From: Helicobacter pylori PMSS1
Lineage (GTDB): Bacteria > Campylobacterota > Campylobacteria > Campylobacterales > Arcobacteraceae
Reading direction: 5' to 3'
Assembly: GCA_945883785.1 (NCBI GenBank)
Contig: CAMCYD010000002.1
Location: forward strand, 45,329-109,328
DNA length: 64,000 bases
A program made the position numbers and the translations under genes. Below are positions 39,328 to 50,368 of this stretch, piece after piece; the stretch's first letter is position 1; every line of letters begins with the position of its first letter. The notes beneath the pieces were generated by a model. It worked only from the letters and a program-made list of their open reading frames with translations, was not told the origin of the DNA and searched no databases.

Positions 39328-42072
39328 TTAGTTTTCCTTGAAAAATTGTGTTATTTTTTTATCTAAGTTGCTTAGATTTTCATCGATACTTTTACTATCT
39401 TCAAGATACAAAAAGTCAAATTTGTTGTATCCAAAAGCTGTATTGTTTGTTGCGATAAATTCCCCATCAACAAACTCTTTTTTAGCTTTGAATTTTTCAT
39501 CATTTGCGAAACCTTCCCCTTTTGTTTCCAAAATCAAAACTTTTTGTATCCTGTTTTGCTCATCTCGTTTGATGATGAGAAAGTCTGTAGTATAGCGACC
39601 GATATATTTGTAGCTATTTGGAAGTTTTTTGAAGCACTCTATTACAAATTCACTCAAGCCTCGTTCTCCGTTGTAATAAATCTCCAAGCCATGAAAATTA
39701 AATGTAAAAAATCGCTCTAAAATAGTTTTTTCAAGATTACTTTGTTTGAAGTTGTATGGCAAATAATGAAAAGATTTTTCTTTGTTTTTTGTTGCCATTT
39801 CGAGGTTTTCACTTAAGAGATTGATAGCTTCATCTGTTTTCCCTTGTGAAATCAAATCTATACTTTGTGTTTTCTTATTATTTGTAAATTCAGCTATAAA
39901 ATTTGGATTAGCATCAGCTTCCAATATCTGATTCACACCTTTTTGCGACGGATAGAGTTTAGAGTTGTTTTCGATTGTCTTTAAATTTTCTACTATAAGG
40001 ATACTTGATTCCTCTTTTAATTTTTCCATTTTAGAATGTACTTCTCTTTTGATACTAAAACAAAGAGCTATATCGTTATAAACCAATTCCAAAGTGTCAA
40101 TTGTATTGTAAATCTCTTGGAGCTCTTTTTGATATGGTTTTGTGTCAATTTGCATAAAGCTATTTTTTTCTATCTGAAATAAAAATGCTTCAAAACTTAC
40201 CTTACTAGAACTGTGTTCAAAAAATGCAGATTTGAAAGCCGTATCTTTGAAATCGCCACTTTTTATAAGCACTCTCTTTGCTTTATAGTTGTCACTATGC
40301 AGTAAGATAGCTTCCAATTTTCGTTTTGTATTTGAGTCTTTTTCAATATTTGCCATTGTGTAGTGGATACGAAGTTGGTAAAAATCTATTTTTGGTAATT
40401 TTAGATGTTCACTTCTTGAAATCCTTTGAATCCTATTTACCCCAGAAAATCTTTGCAATCTATTTATCTCTTCAATAGAGCTATTTTGTTCTTTTTTTAG
40501 CTGTTCATTTAAAATTTTAGCATTTGATTCATTCAACCAAATAAGAGCCGTATTACTATTTTTATCCACTTCTCGTAAACATCTACACGATGTTTGGAGT
40601 ACCATATTTTTTGGACTATCACCACTTCCACTTAAAATTACAGAAGTCAAACTTCTACAATCCCAGCCCTCTTTTCCTACTTGCACTAAGAGAATATATC
40701 TTTTTTGACTACTTGGAAAATCCAGCATTCTAAATTCAAACTCCCAACTTCCATCAACTTTGTATTCTTTATTTCCTTTGTGAAATTTTAAAATCTCCTC
40801 TTTTGGAATGTGAAGTGAAAGTAAATGAGGATAAACAACAGTTTCCAAATCCTCAATACTACTACAATAAATAGCACATTTTGCTATCGTTCCATCTTCA
40901 TAAACTTTTGTTTTATAAAGCTTATCAAAGTCGTTTATCGCTTGTGTAAGAATCTCTTTTTTCTCTAAATTTGCACTTTTGACCATAGGAAGTTTGAGAA
41001 ATTTTTCTATCGCTGTGGTAAGGGGATAGTAATATACGGTATTTGTGATAGTTGAAAATCTAAAAGAATCCACTTCATTGATAAATATCTTTTCTGGGGA
41101 ATTTAAATAAGGTGTTCCACTAAAACCTAAAACAGTTGTGATATTTCCTTTTTCATTCCACCAAGAAACTACTTGTCGAAGTTTTATCTCATCGGAAGCT
41201 GCATGATGGACTTCATCTATCAGAATGGAAAGGTTTGGAATAAGGGCTATTTTTTGTTTGAGTTCATTTTCTACAATCTCATCTTTCGAAAAAAGTTCAT
41301 TCAGTTTACCATCTAAAATAACTTTTTCAGCATTGACTACAAAAACTTGCCCGAAAGGATTTGGCAATATAGTGAGGACTTTCGCTGCATTTGGATTGTT
41401 TGCAAGATTTGATTTTTTAGCTGTTTTTGGTACATCTAACACATCAAATTGCAAAATCTTTTTAACCGCATCTGCTTCATTCTTTGGTAACACCCAGCTA
41501 CCATCAAAAGAAGCTATTGATTTCAGTGATGGGGCTATTGAGTTTTTGAGTCCAGAAGGGATAAGTATCAAAAAGTTGTGTGCAAAATTTTTGTTCTCTG
41601 GTTCTTTTGCAGCAAAATGTAAATCAAGATAAATAAAAGATGCCATAAGATAAGTCTTACCAGCTCCCATTGGCAAGGATAAAAGATAATCACTGTAGTT
41701 TACCCCATAAAAAATTTGCTTCATAATCGCTTCATAGTCTATTGGCTGATGGGTTTGAATAGCTTTTGCTAGAGATGGTAAATCTTTTTTTGCAAAATTA
41801 TAAAGAGAGAGTTTTTTTATCTCTCCTCTCTCAAACAAAGCTAGTTCAAAACCATCCAAACTATCATTATTGATAAAAAATCCAGCTGCAAAAAGCTCCC
41901 ACAACGGCTTATTTTCCCCTTTAATTTTGAGAAATAAGTAAATCTCAATCGCTTCAATTTGGGCAACTCTCAGTGCTTTTCTCTCTTTTATATAGTGTAA
42001 CAATTCTTTGATAGTGCATTCTGAAGATTCCAACCATCTATTTTTGAATTTTTGAATTGTATTGAAAAGCAT
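39328..42072 (-). CDS. Type III restriction endonuclease subunit (Res), SF2 helicase + PD-(D/E)xK
   Basis: LSLPMGAGKTYLMASF, SILIDEVHHAA, GFSGTPYL, TTDFLIIKRDEQNRIQKVLILETKGEG. Confidence 0.88.
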   Translation of the reverse strand: MLFNTIQKFKNRWLESSECTIKELLHYIKERKALRVAQIEAIEIYLFLKIKGENKPLWELFAAGFFINNDSLDGFELALFERGEIKKLSLYNFAKKDLPSLAKAIQTHQPIDYEAIMKQIFYGVNYSDYLLSLPMGAGKTYLMASFIYLDLHFAAKEPENKNFAHNFLILIPSGLKNSIAPSLKSIASFDGSWVLPKNEADAVKKILQFDVLDVPKTAKKSNLANNPNAAKVLTILPNPFGQVFVVNAEKVILDGKLNELFSKDEIVENELKQKIALIPNLSILIDEVHHAASDEIKLRQVVSWWNEKGNITTVLGFSGTPYLNSPEKIFINEVDSFRFSTITNTVYYYPLTTAIEKFLKLPMVKSANLEKKEILTQAINDFDKLYKTKVYEDGTIAKCAIYCSSIEDLETVVYPHLLSLHIPKEEILKFHKGNKEYKVDGSWEFEFRMLDFPSSQKRYILLVQVGKEGWDCRSLTSVILSGSGDSPKNMVLQTSCRCLREVDKNSNTALIWLNESNAKILNEQLKKEQNSSIEEINRLQRFSGVNRIQRISRSEHLKLPKIDFYQLRIHYTMANIEKDSNTKRKLEAILLHSDNYKAKRVLIKSGDFKDTAFKSAFFEHSSSKVSFEAFLFQIEKNSFMQIDTKPYQKELQEIYNTIDTLELVYNDIALCFSIKREVHSKMEKLKEESSILIVENLKTIENNSKLYPSQKGVNQILEADANPNFIAEFTNNKKTQSIDLISQGKTDEAINLLSENLEMATKNKEKSFHYLPYNFKQSNLEKTILERFFTFNFHGLEIYYNGERGLSEFVIECFKKLPNSYKYIGRYTTDFLIIKRDEQNRIQKVLILETKGEGFANDEKFKAKKEFVDGEFIATNNTAFGYNKFDFLYLEDSKSIDENLSNLDKKITQFFKEN

Positions 42073-42076
42073 TTTT

Positions 42077-43777
42077 TCATTTTCCTTGTAAAACTTCTAC
42101 GATATCTTCTACTCGGATATCCTCTTTTTCTCCACTTTTTCTATCCACCAATTCAACAAGCCCCTCACTCAATTTTTTCCCAATAACAACTGCATAAGGG
42201 AAACCAATAAGTTCAAAATCACTCATCTTAAATCCAAATCGCTCTTTTACCCTATCATCCATAATCACTTCAATCCCAGCTGATTTCAACCCTTCATAGA
42301 TTTGAGTTCCAGCTGTCATCTCCTCTTCATTTTTTCCATTTGAGATGATGATATCCACAAAAAATGGTGCTGTTTCTTTTGTCCAGATACACCCTTTTTC
42401 GTCGTGACTTTGCTCAATTACAGCCGCTATGAGTCTACTTACCCCAATCCCATAAGTTCCCATCTCAAATGGTTTACTTTTTCCATTGTTGTCTAAAAAG
42501 TTTGCTCCAAGTGCTTTTGAATATTTATCTCCAAGTTGAAAAATATGCCCAACTTCTATCCCTTTTGTATAGCTTAGTTTTCCGCCACAACACTCACAAA
42601 TATCGCCCTCTTTAACAGCCACCAAATCAAAATAAACATCTTCGCTCAAAAAACAAACTTCAACACCACCAAGATGATAATCCGCTTCATTTGCTCCGCA
42701 AACCATATCGTTTTCATCTCTCAGTTCACTGTCTATTCTAAACATCACATTTGATGGAAGCACTTTGATGCCTACATATCCAGCCACAAGCCCTGCATTG
42801 CGTATCTCTTCTTCACTAATATCTGCTAATTCCAAAGCATTAACGCTATTGCAAGCTTTTGTCTCTTCAAGTTCATCATCCCCTCTTACAAAAAATACAG
42901 CTACTTTTTCACCGTCTTCATAGATTGCTTTTTTGATAACTGCTTTGATTGTTTGAGATGGCTCAATCTCTAAAAATCTACTCAAATCCTCGATAGTTTT
43001 TGTGTTTGGAGTGCTTATTTTTCCGTTTAATAAACTTTTTTTAGCCCCAAATTGTCGTGGTTTTCGCTTTGCTGCCTCGATATTTGCACCATAATTACAA
43101 CTATCACAAACAACAATCGTATCCTCTCCACTATTTGCAAGCACATGAAACTCTTTACTTCCAGTTCCACCAATTGCTCCACTATCAGCATCAACGATTC
43201 TAAAATCAAGCCCAAGTCTTGTAAAGATTTTTTTATAAGTTTCCTCCATAAGTGAAAATTCTCGTTTCATATCTTCAGTATCGGCATGAAAAGAATAGCC
43301 ATCTTTCATCAAAAATTCTCTTCCTCTCATCAGCCCAAATCGTGGTCGTGCTTCATCTCTAAATTTTGTATTTATTTGATAAAGATTGAGTGGTAAGTCT
43401 TTATAGCTTGTTACTCTATTTTTGACTAACTCAACCATAGCTTCTTCATTTGTTGGGCTTAAGACAAAACCATTGTTTTTTCTATCTTTGATTCGAAGCA
43501 TTTCAAGTCCCATTTTAGAAGCTCTTCCGCTATTTTCCCAAAATTCGATTGGAGTTACAAATGAAAGTTGCACCTCCATCGCTCCACTATTATCAAGTTC
43601 CTCTTTTACTACATTTCTTATCTTATCAAGTACGATTTTCCCTAGTGGCAAGTAGTTATAAAGTCCACTTCCGCTTGTATTGATAAATCCAGCTCGAAGT
43701 AAAAATTGATGGCTTGGCAAAGTCGCATCGTTTGGTGTTTCTTTTGTTGTTGGTATAAAAAGTTTTGAGAATTTCAT
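42077..43777 (-). CDS. proS: Prolyl-tRNA synthetase
   Basis: [39 protein letters not shown]. Confidence 0.97.
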   Translation of the reverse strand: MKFSKLFIPTTKETPNDATLPSHQFLLRAGFINTSGSGLYNYLPLGKIVLDKIRNVVKEELDNSGAMEVQLSFVTPIEFWENSGRASKMGLEMLRIKDRKNNGFVLSPTNEEAMVELVKNRVTSYKDLPLNLYQINTKFRDEARPRFGLMRGREFLMKDGYSFHADTEDMKREFSLMEETYKKIFTRLGLDFRIVDADSGAIGGTGSKEFHVLANSGEDTIVVCDSCNYGANIEAAKRKPRQFGAKKSLLNGKISTPNTKTIEDLSRFLEIEPSQTIKAVIKKAIYEDGEKVAVFFVRGDDELEETKACNSVNALELADISEEEIRNAGLVAGYVGIKVLPSNVMFRIDSELRDENDMVCGANEADYHLGGVEVCFLSEDVYFDLVAVKEGDICECCGGKLSYTKGIEVGHIFQLGDKYSKALGANFLDNNGKSKPFEMGTYGIGVSRLIAAVIEQSHDEKGCIWTKETAPFFVDIIISNGKNEEEMTAGTQIYEGLKSAGIEVIMDDRVKERFGFKMSDFELIGFPYAVVIGKKLSEGLVELVDRKSGEKEDIRVEDIVEVLQGK

Positions 43778-43778
43778 T

Positions 43779-45134
43779 TTAATCTATTTCCTTATAATTA
43801 TGTATTGTTTCATTATCGAGTTGTATTCCAAAAAGATTTTGGGTTGTATTAAGCATTTCATCACCTTTTAAAGATATTGAAACCTCTTTGAGTTTAGTAG
43901 TTGGAGTATGCAAAAACTCTGCCATTATCGACTTACAAAGCTTCTCAATATTTACAATATCATCACTATTTATAAATCTTTTTTTGATAGCATTTTGTAT
44001 TTTCTTTTCAATAATAGCATCACTTTTTGCCCTAATACTTTTAATAACTGGTTCAACAGAAAGCGTTTTAAGCCAAATATAAAACTCTTCTGTCATCGTC
44101 CCAACTATCCCAAAAGCTTCTTTTGCTTGACCTGCTCGAAGTTCTAAAGTTTCATTCACTATACATTGCAAATCATCGACACTATAGATATTTACCCCAT
44201 CAATTTGCATCTCTTCAATATCTCTAGGAAGTGCGATATCAAACCAATTTCGTTCTTCTTTCAATGGCCGTATCATCTCTTTTTTGACAATAGGATAAGG
44301 GGCTGATGTAGCAGTGACCAGTAGTTGCATAGAATTCAAAAGCTGTTCTAGCAATTCATATGGTTGCACATCTATCTGTGATGCCTTGTAATTTGCGCCA
44401 TTTCCGTCCATAATGATAGAATGGGCTAACACCCTTGCTTTTTTGATATTTCGACTGCAAATAACCACATCAAATCCACTTTTTAAAAGGTGGCGACAAG
44501 CAAGTTCGCTCATCTCCCCTGCACCAATCACAAGGGCTTTCACACCCGATGAGTCTTTATAAAGTTGTTTTGCTTTTGCCACCGCCGTTGAAGCAACTGA
44601 AACAGAACCAGTCCCAAGTTGGGTGATATTTCGCACACGAGCTGCACATTTGAAAGCAAAATTCATAACTCGTGAGAGTTTTTGTCCTGCGAAATCTTTT
44701 TCTAATGCAAATTTAAAAGCATCTTTGAGTTGCCCTGCTATTTGTGTTTCACCAACAACAAGGCTATCAAGTGAAGATGCAACTGTGAAAAGATGATAAA
44801 TCGCTGCTTTATTTTCATAGACATCGGCTCGCTCTTTTAAATCTCCGTACTCCAATTCACTCCGCTTTGAAAAAAGTTTTAAAACCTCATTTGATGAATT
44901 GACACAGCACTGGACACTAGCGATGAGTTCCACTCTGTTGCAAGTTGAGACAAGCATTGCCTCATTGATATGTTCATTTTGAAGCACTTGTTTCAAAAAT
45001 GTTTCTTTTTCTAATTCATTTCCAAATGATAGTTTTTCTCTTGTTTTGATGTCGGTATTTTTGTGAGTAAAACTAACTATTAAATATTCCATAAGTCTCA
45101 ATTCCATTGTTTTAATAAAGGATAGATTATACAA
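43779..45134 (-). CDS. hemA: Glutamyl-tRNA reductase
   Basis: [34 protein letters not shown]; likely start MEYLIVSF. Confidence 0.96.
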   Translation of the reverse strand: MYNLSFIKTMELRLMEYLIVSFTHKNTDIKTREKLSFGNELEKETFLKQVLQNEHINEAMLVSTCNRVELIASVQCCVNSSNEVLKLFSKRSELEYGDLKERADVYENKAAIYHLFTVASSLDSLVVGETQIAGQLKDAFKFALEKDFAGQKLSRVMNFAFKCAARVRNITQLGTGSVSVASTAVAKAKQLYKDSSGVKALVIGAGEMSELACRHLLKSGFDVVICSRNIKKARVLAHSIIMDGNGANYKASQIDVQPYELLEQLLNSMQLLVTATSAPYPIVKKEMIRPLKEERNWFDIALPRDIEEMQIDGVNIYSVDDLQCIVNETLELRAGQAKEAFGIVGTMTEEFYIWLKTLSVEPVIKSIRAKSDAIIEKKIQNAIKKRFINSDDIVNIEKLCKSIMAEFLHTPTTKLKEVSISLKGDEMLNTTQNLFGIQLDNETIHNYKEID

Positions 45135-45220
45135 CTTTCTTACTTTTGATATTATTTTGAGGGATTTCTTTTTGATTTCACATTATTTATATGATATATT
45201 ACCGCCAAAAATGAAAGGCT

Positions 45221-46825
45221 TTGATGGATCAGGTTATTTTAATTATATTGGCAACAGGGACAGTCGCTGTTATTTTAGGGATTATTCTCAAAAGATTTGA
45301 TGTTCCGCCAATTGTCGGATATATATTTTCAGGGATGATTTTAGTAAATATCATCGGTGGGAATGCTCAAAATTCTCATATTTTAGAACAAATTGCAGAA
45401 TTTGGAATTGTATTTTTGATGTTCACAATTGGACTAGAGATGAAGCTAGAAAATCTTATGCAACTTAAAAAACAAGTTTTTCTCTATGGTGGACTTCAAG
45501 TTGGATTAACACTTGTTTTATTTACAACTTTAGCCTACTTTGCAGTTGGCTTAGATATCAAAACTTCTATAGTCATAGGTGGTGCATTATCTCTTTCATC
45601 AACGGCGATTGTCCTTAAAATTCTCAACGACACAAACAATATCACAAAATATTACGGTCAAAACTCTTTAGGGATCCTTATTTTTCAAGACTTAGCCGTT
45701 ATCCCACTTTTATTAGTTATCACTATGTTGTCAAGTAGCAATAGTAATGTTAGCACTTTACTTGGAGATATTATCTTGTCCAGTATTGTATTATTTATTG
45801 TCATGTTGGTTTTTGGAAAATATTTTTTAAATCATATTTTAAAACTTGTAAACAAAGCAGATACTCATGAACTTTTTATTTTGATAGTTTTAATTATCGC
45901 TATTGGGTCAAGTTATTTTGCTCATTATCTTGGATTTACTTACTCTATGGGTGCATTTATTGGTGGTATGCTTATCGCAGAAACTCACTATAAACACCAA
46001 ATAGAAGCTGATCTTATCCCTTTTAGAGATCTTTTTTTAGCCCTCTTTTTTGTAACAGTTGGGATGCAAATTAATATTCACTTTTTTCTTTCACATATTA
46101 TTCAAGTTTTCGGCTTAAGTTTTATGATTATGTTTTTAAAAGCGATTGTTATTTTTGGGATAATCTACTTTTTTGTTGGGAAAAGAGTGGCATTTCAAAC
46201 CTCTCTCATCATTGCCCAAGTAGGTGAATTTGCATTTGTTGTCTTTACTCAAGCTATCCATAATACACTTTTAAGTCAAGAAACAGGGCAACTCTTGACA
46301 CTTGCTGTTATTATTTCAATGATTGCCACACCTTTTATTTTAAAAAATGTTGAACGAATTACCAATAAAGTTTTAAAGAAAACAGATATCAAAAGTCAAA
46401 TATTGAATGTTGAAAAAAAATCTCTTCAAAATCATATTATCGTTTGCGGTTATGGTAGTTTTGGAAAACAAATCCTTTTAAATCTCAAGAAAAACAATAT
46501 AGATCATATTGCAATTATTGATAATTATGAATTTTTTGAAGATGCTTTTGCCAAGGGAGAAAAAGTAATATTTGGAAATCCAGCACAACGACATATACTA
46601 AGTGAAGCTGGACTTCAAAAAGCAAAAGCTGTAATTATTGCCTTTCATGATTTGGAGGATATTGAACTTTTATCGCACACTATTAAAGATTTAAACAAAA
46701 AAGTAAAGATTTTAGCAAAAGTAACAAAAAAAAGCGTCCTATCTGATACTATTGATAGTGAAAATTTTATCGATATCTATGATTATACAGCTGAATTATT
46801 GGTAGAAAAAGCGACCGCACGATGA
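45221..46825 (+). CDS. CPA2-family cation:proton antiporter with TrkA-N domain (Kef-type)
   Basis: PPIVGYIFSGMIL, SSTAIVLKIL, FQDLAVIPLLLV, IVCGYGSFGKQI. Confidence 0.9.
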   Translation: MMDQVILIILATGTVAVILGIILKRFDVPPIVGYIFSGMILVNIIGGNAQNSHILEQIAEFGIVFLMFTIGLEMKLENLMQLKKQVFLYGGLQVGLTLVLFTTLAYFAVGLDIKTSIVIGGALSLSSTAIVLKILNDTNNITKYYGQNSLGILIFQDLAVIPLLLVITMLSSSNSNVSTLLGDIILSSIVLFIVMLVFGKYFLNHILKLVNKADTHELFILIVLIIAIGSSYFAHYLGFTYSMGAFIGGMLIAETHYKHQIEADLIPFRDLFLALFFVTVGMQINIHFFLSHIIQVFGLSFMIMFLKAIVIFGIIYFFVGKRVAFQTSLIIAQVGEFAFVVFTQAIHNTLLSQETGQLLTLAVIISMIATPFILKNVERITNKVLKKTDIKSQILNVEKKSLQNHIIVCGYGSFGKQILLNLKKNNIDHIAIIDNYEFFEDAFAKGEKVIFGNPAQRHILSEAGLQKAKAVIIAFHDLEDIELLSHTIKDLNKKVKILAKVTKKSVLSDTIDSENFIDIYDYTAELLVEKATAR

Positions 46826-46935
46826 TGCTTTTGCTCAATTTCTTCGTTGAAATTTAGTAAAATTCATTTACTTTCAAGTAAGCTCCTCAATTTGACTGTG
46901 TTTAGCCTTGAACTTGAACAAAATCCTCTATTGTG
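46826..46935. repeat. Possible diverged relative of element B
   Basis: TCGTTGAAATTT...TTTACTTTCAAGTAAGCTCCTCAATTTGACTG resembles, on the opposite strand, the B core TCGTTGGAATTT...CTTACTACCGTAAG...CTTGCACTGG. Confidence 0.35.
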
Positions 46936-46946
46936 CAATAGTTTCA

Positions 46947-47951
46947 TTATTTCCTAAACACAGCAACTTTAAATCTATCCCCCATCCCAACTGGTTCAAG
47001 TAAAGTTTTTACTTTATTTGCTTCCCTTAGGTAAGTTTTTTCATCTGCATTTTTATGGAGTATCTCAAGAAGCTCTATGATTCCAAATCGCACAAGCCCT
47101 TTTAGTTGTGTTTCATAGATGATATTTTCTACCCCAGCATCTTGAAAACAGTCAATCAAAAATGAAAAATTGACATCAAAAGTGATATCCGATTTTTTAT
47201 AAAGCTCTTTTAAATCAAGATTCTCTTCAAAAAGTGGAAATACTTGATGTTTACTATAAACTCTACAAGAGAAATCATTTCGTGGGAAATGGTCACCATA
47301 ATCAAAAGTGATAAATTCAAACTTTTCTATTTTACTCACTAAAGTTTTGACAAATGGTGCAAAAGAAAGGGGGAGCTCCCCTTTGGTTATGAAATATTTT
47401 TGACATAATTTTTGTATCACTTCATCTTCACATTTTTGAAATGTTATCGTATGATTTTCAACAAAACCTTGCTCCAAAATACCATCTTTTGTAAAAATCA
47501 GCTCACAAGGGAAAGCATCAAAAATTTCATTTGCTACAACAATAGCACTTTGTAAGTTAACCTCATCAAGAGATTTGTAATGTTGAAATTTGATATGGTT
47601 TCCAAAAGATTGTAGAAGGTACTCTTTTTGTTTCTCTCTCAGATTTTCATATCTTTCAACTATCGCAAACGAAAGAGTTTGAAGTAACTCTGGTTTGAGA
47701 GTATAGATAAACTGAATAATATCTGCCATCAAATAGCCATGATGTGCCCCAATCTCTACAATAGTAGTGTTTGTTGGGACAAAACCACTTTCAATCGTTT
47801 CAATTATCCTTTTTGCGATACTCCCACCAAAAAGCTGACTGGCACTCACTGCGGTAAAAAAGTCACCCTCTTTCCCTATCGTTTTGTAGTTAGAATAATA
47901 CCCATCCTCTCCATACAACCACTCATCAAAATACTCACTAAATGGTTGCAT
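46947..47951 (-). CDS. MidA/NDUFAF7-family SAM-dependent methyltransferase (DUF185)
   Basis: EGDFFTAVSASQLFGGSIAKRI, EIGAHHGYLMADIIQFI, VVANEIFDAFPCELI. Confidence 0.85.
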   Translation of the reverse strand: MQPFSEYFDEWLYGEDGYYSNYKTIGKEGDFFTAVSASQLFGGSIAKRIIETIESGFVPTNTTIVEIGAHHGYLMADIIQFIYTLKPELLQTLSFAIVERYENLREKQKEYLLQSFGNHIKFQHYKSLDEVNLQSAIVVANEIFDAFPCELIFTKDGILEQGFVENHTITFQKCEDEVIQKLCQKYFITKGELPLSFAPFVKTLVSKIEKFEFITFDYGDHFPRNDFSCRVYSKHQVFPLFEENLDLKELYKKSDITFDVNFSFLIDCFQDAGVENIIYETQLKGLVRFGIIELLEILHKNADEKTYLREANKVKTLLEPVGMGDRFKVAVFRK

Positions 47952-49122
47952 TCTCTATTTTTCCATAAATCTCTAGAAGTTCCAATTGTTTATCTATCTC
48001 AAAAATTTTCATATTCAGAAGTTCGCTATCTCGCGAGTTTTGAAGAATTTTGACATCATCCTCTGTTTTTATCCCAACACTTGCCAACTCTTTATTTTGA
48101 GCTAAAAGTTCATTGTACACACCAATATTTTCTTTTGTAAGGGTAAGTTTAGAGTCAAGCATAGCGATTTTTAACTCTTGTGTTTGAAAGAAATTAGCTT
48201 CTTTCGTTTTTAGAATTTCTAAATCTTGTTTTGATTTGAGATAATCAGCTTTAGCTGAACCTGTTTTCGCATAATAATTATAATCAAGTGGGACAACAAC
48301 ACTTACACCATACACTGAACCACCAATATCTTTTGGATGTGAAGTCGATATACTTGTATGGTCATAAGTATAAGAACCATTTGCAGTGATAGATGGCTTA
48401 TAATTTGATACTATTGTCTCTTCAAGATTTTTTTTGCTTTCGATATCGATTTGTGTTTTTAAAATCTCTAAATGTTTTTCATCAAAATCTTTACCCTCAA
48501 CTTTTGATAGAATTGGTAACTCCACTTTATATGGGTCAAGTGTTGAGATATTTTTAAAACTATTAATAAGATTTATCTTAGTGAATTCAAGCTCAAGGAG
48601 AGTAGCGTCTATACTATTTTTTGTCAAAATAGCATTATTTAAAAAAGAGATATCAAGCAAACCATTTGTCACGCTCTCTTTTTTTATTCGTAAATCTATC
48701 TTCGCATTTGCCAATGAAAGCTTTTGTTTTACTATTTGAAGATCTGTTTTTTTGATAGTGTAGGCAAGATTATATGCCGTTTTTATAAGTGCTTTTTTTT
48801 GCATCTGGATAGATATACTACTTGAAGATTTGATATTATCAGCATATCTCATTGTACTTTCTATCCCGCCACTTTTAAAAATTGGCTGAGAGATAGAGAT
48901 TTTTGAAGTCAAACTATCCCCAGGTTCTGAACCATTTTGATAAGAACCTGTATATGTTACAGGATTTAACCATTGGTATTTTGTGGCTTCACTATCTTGC
49001 ACTGCTTTCTCTTTTTGAAGTTCTAAAGAGCTTTTTTGAGCATCTGATAAAATCTCAGCCCCAAATAATGTTGCCCCTAATAGTAAAAATGTTCCCGCAT
49101 ATTTAGATATTTTTAATTGCAT
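47938..49122 (-). CDS. TolC-family outer membrane efflux protein
   Basis: Signal peptide; ISQPIFKSGGIESTMRYADN; coiled-coil architecture. Confidence 0.82.
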   Translation of the reverse strand: MQLKISKYAGTFLLLGATLFGAEILSDAQKSSLELQKEKAVQDSEATKYQWLNPVTYTGSYQNGSEPGDSLTSKISISQPIFKSGGIESTMRYADNIKSSSSISIQMQKKALIKTAYNLAYTIKKTDLQIVKQKLSLANAKIDLRIKKESVTNGLLDISFLNNAILTKNSIDATLLELEFTKINLINSFKNISTLDPYKVELPILSKVEGKDFDEKHLEILKTQIDIESKKNLEETIVSNYKPSITANGSYTYDHTSISTSHPKDIGGSVYGVSVVVPLDYNYYAKTGSAKADYLKSKQDLEILKTKEANFFQTQELKIAMLDSKLTLTKENIGVYNELLAQNKELASVGIKTEDDVKILQNSRDSELLNMKIFEIDKQLELLEIYGKIENATI

Positions 49123-50287
49123 TTTCTAACCTTTCAAATCCTAGATTTATCTCTTTTTTTGTAATAGTAAGTGGTGGTAAAAATCGTAAAGTGCTTCTTC
49201 CACTTTTAAGGACTAAAACACCCTCTTTGAATCCATTAGCGACGATTTTTCCTAAAGTCTCATCATCAATTATTTTAATCCCTCTCATTAGCCCAATCCC
49301 TGTTACAAATTCCATTTTATCTTTGTATTTTTTAGCTAATGATTTTAGTTTTTTATCAAAATAAACTATCGTTTTATCTAAATTTCCACTTTGTTTCGTT
49401 TCTTCTAAAATCTCTAAAACAGTCAACGCAGCACGAGTTACAAGATAATTTCCACCAAAAGTACTTCCATGATCTCCAGCTGTTAAAAGTTCTTTGTGTT
49501 TTGTAAGGATTGCCCCTATTGGAACCCCACCACCTAAACCTTTTGCTAAAGTAACGATATCTGGCTCGATGTTATAAAGTTTTGAAGTTAAAAACTCCCC
49601 ACTTCTAAATACACCTGTTTGCACCTCATCAACGATAAGTAAAATATCTTTTTCTTGAAGATATTTAGCTAATTCTTGTATCTCCTCTTTTCCAAAAGGA
49701 CTCACACCACCCTCACCTTGGATAAGTTCAAGCATAACAGCAACTGTTGCATCATCGATAGTTTCATAGATATCTTTGATAGTTGGGACAAAAATAAATC
49801 CATCAGGATACGGTGCAAAAAAATCACTATGAAATTTTGCTTGTCCTGTTGCTTTTACTGTTGTTATGGTTCTTCCATGAAAAGAGTGTTCAAGTGTGAT
49901 GATTTTGTATCTTTTTGTCTCACCCTTTGTTCTTCCATATTTTCTAGCTATCTTGATAGCACCCTCATTGGCTTCAGCTCCACTATTTGAGAAAAACACC
50001 CCAACATCATACCCAGCAAGTTGGTTGATTTTTTGAGCCAAAAGTGCTTGAGGTTCTATCGCAAAAAGGTTTGAAATATGGGTAATATTTTTTACTTGCT
50101 TATAGATTGCATCGGCTACTTTTTTATTTCCATGACCCACAGAAACGACACCAATTCCACTTGTAAAATCTATATAATCTTTTTTATTATCGTCATTAAG
50201 AGTTGCATTTTTCCCTTTTGTAAAGTTTACATAATTTCTAGCATAAGTCTGTAAAACATAAGTTTTATCGATAGTTTCTAAATTCAT
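49103..50287 (-). CDS. argD: Acetylornithine aminotransferase
   Basis: DFTSGIGVVSVGHGN, SFHGRT, LLIVDEVQTGVFRSGEF, TLAKGLGGGVPIGA. Confidence 0.93.
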   Translation of the reverse strand: MNLETIDKTYVLQTYARNYVNFTKGKNATLNDDNKKDYIDFTSGIGVVSVGHGNKKVADAIYKQVKNITHISNLFAIEPQALLAQKINQLAGYDVGVFFSNSGAEANEGAIKIARKYGRTKGETKRYKIITLEHSFHGRTITTVKATGQAKFHSDFFAPYPDGFIFVPTIKDIYETIDDATVAVMLELIQGEGGVSPFGKEEIQELAKYLQEKDILLIVDEVQTGVFRSGEFLTSKLYNIEPDIVTLAKGLGGGVPIGAILTKHKELLTAGDHGSTFGGNYLVTRAALTVLEILEETKQSGNLDKTIVYFDKKLKSLAKKYKDKMEFVTGIGLMRGIKIIDDETLGKIVANGFKEGVLVLKSGRSTLRFLPPLTITKKEINLGFERLENAIKNI

Positions 50288-50368
50288 AGGAGTTTTGTCC
50301 TTTACGGTAGTTTTTTAAAATAGGTTGGATTATATCCATTTTTTTATAAGAATTGAGTATAATTTTTT

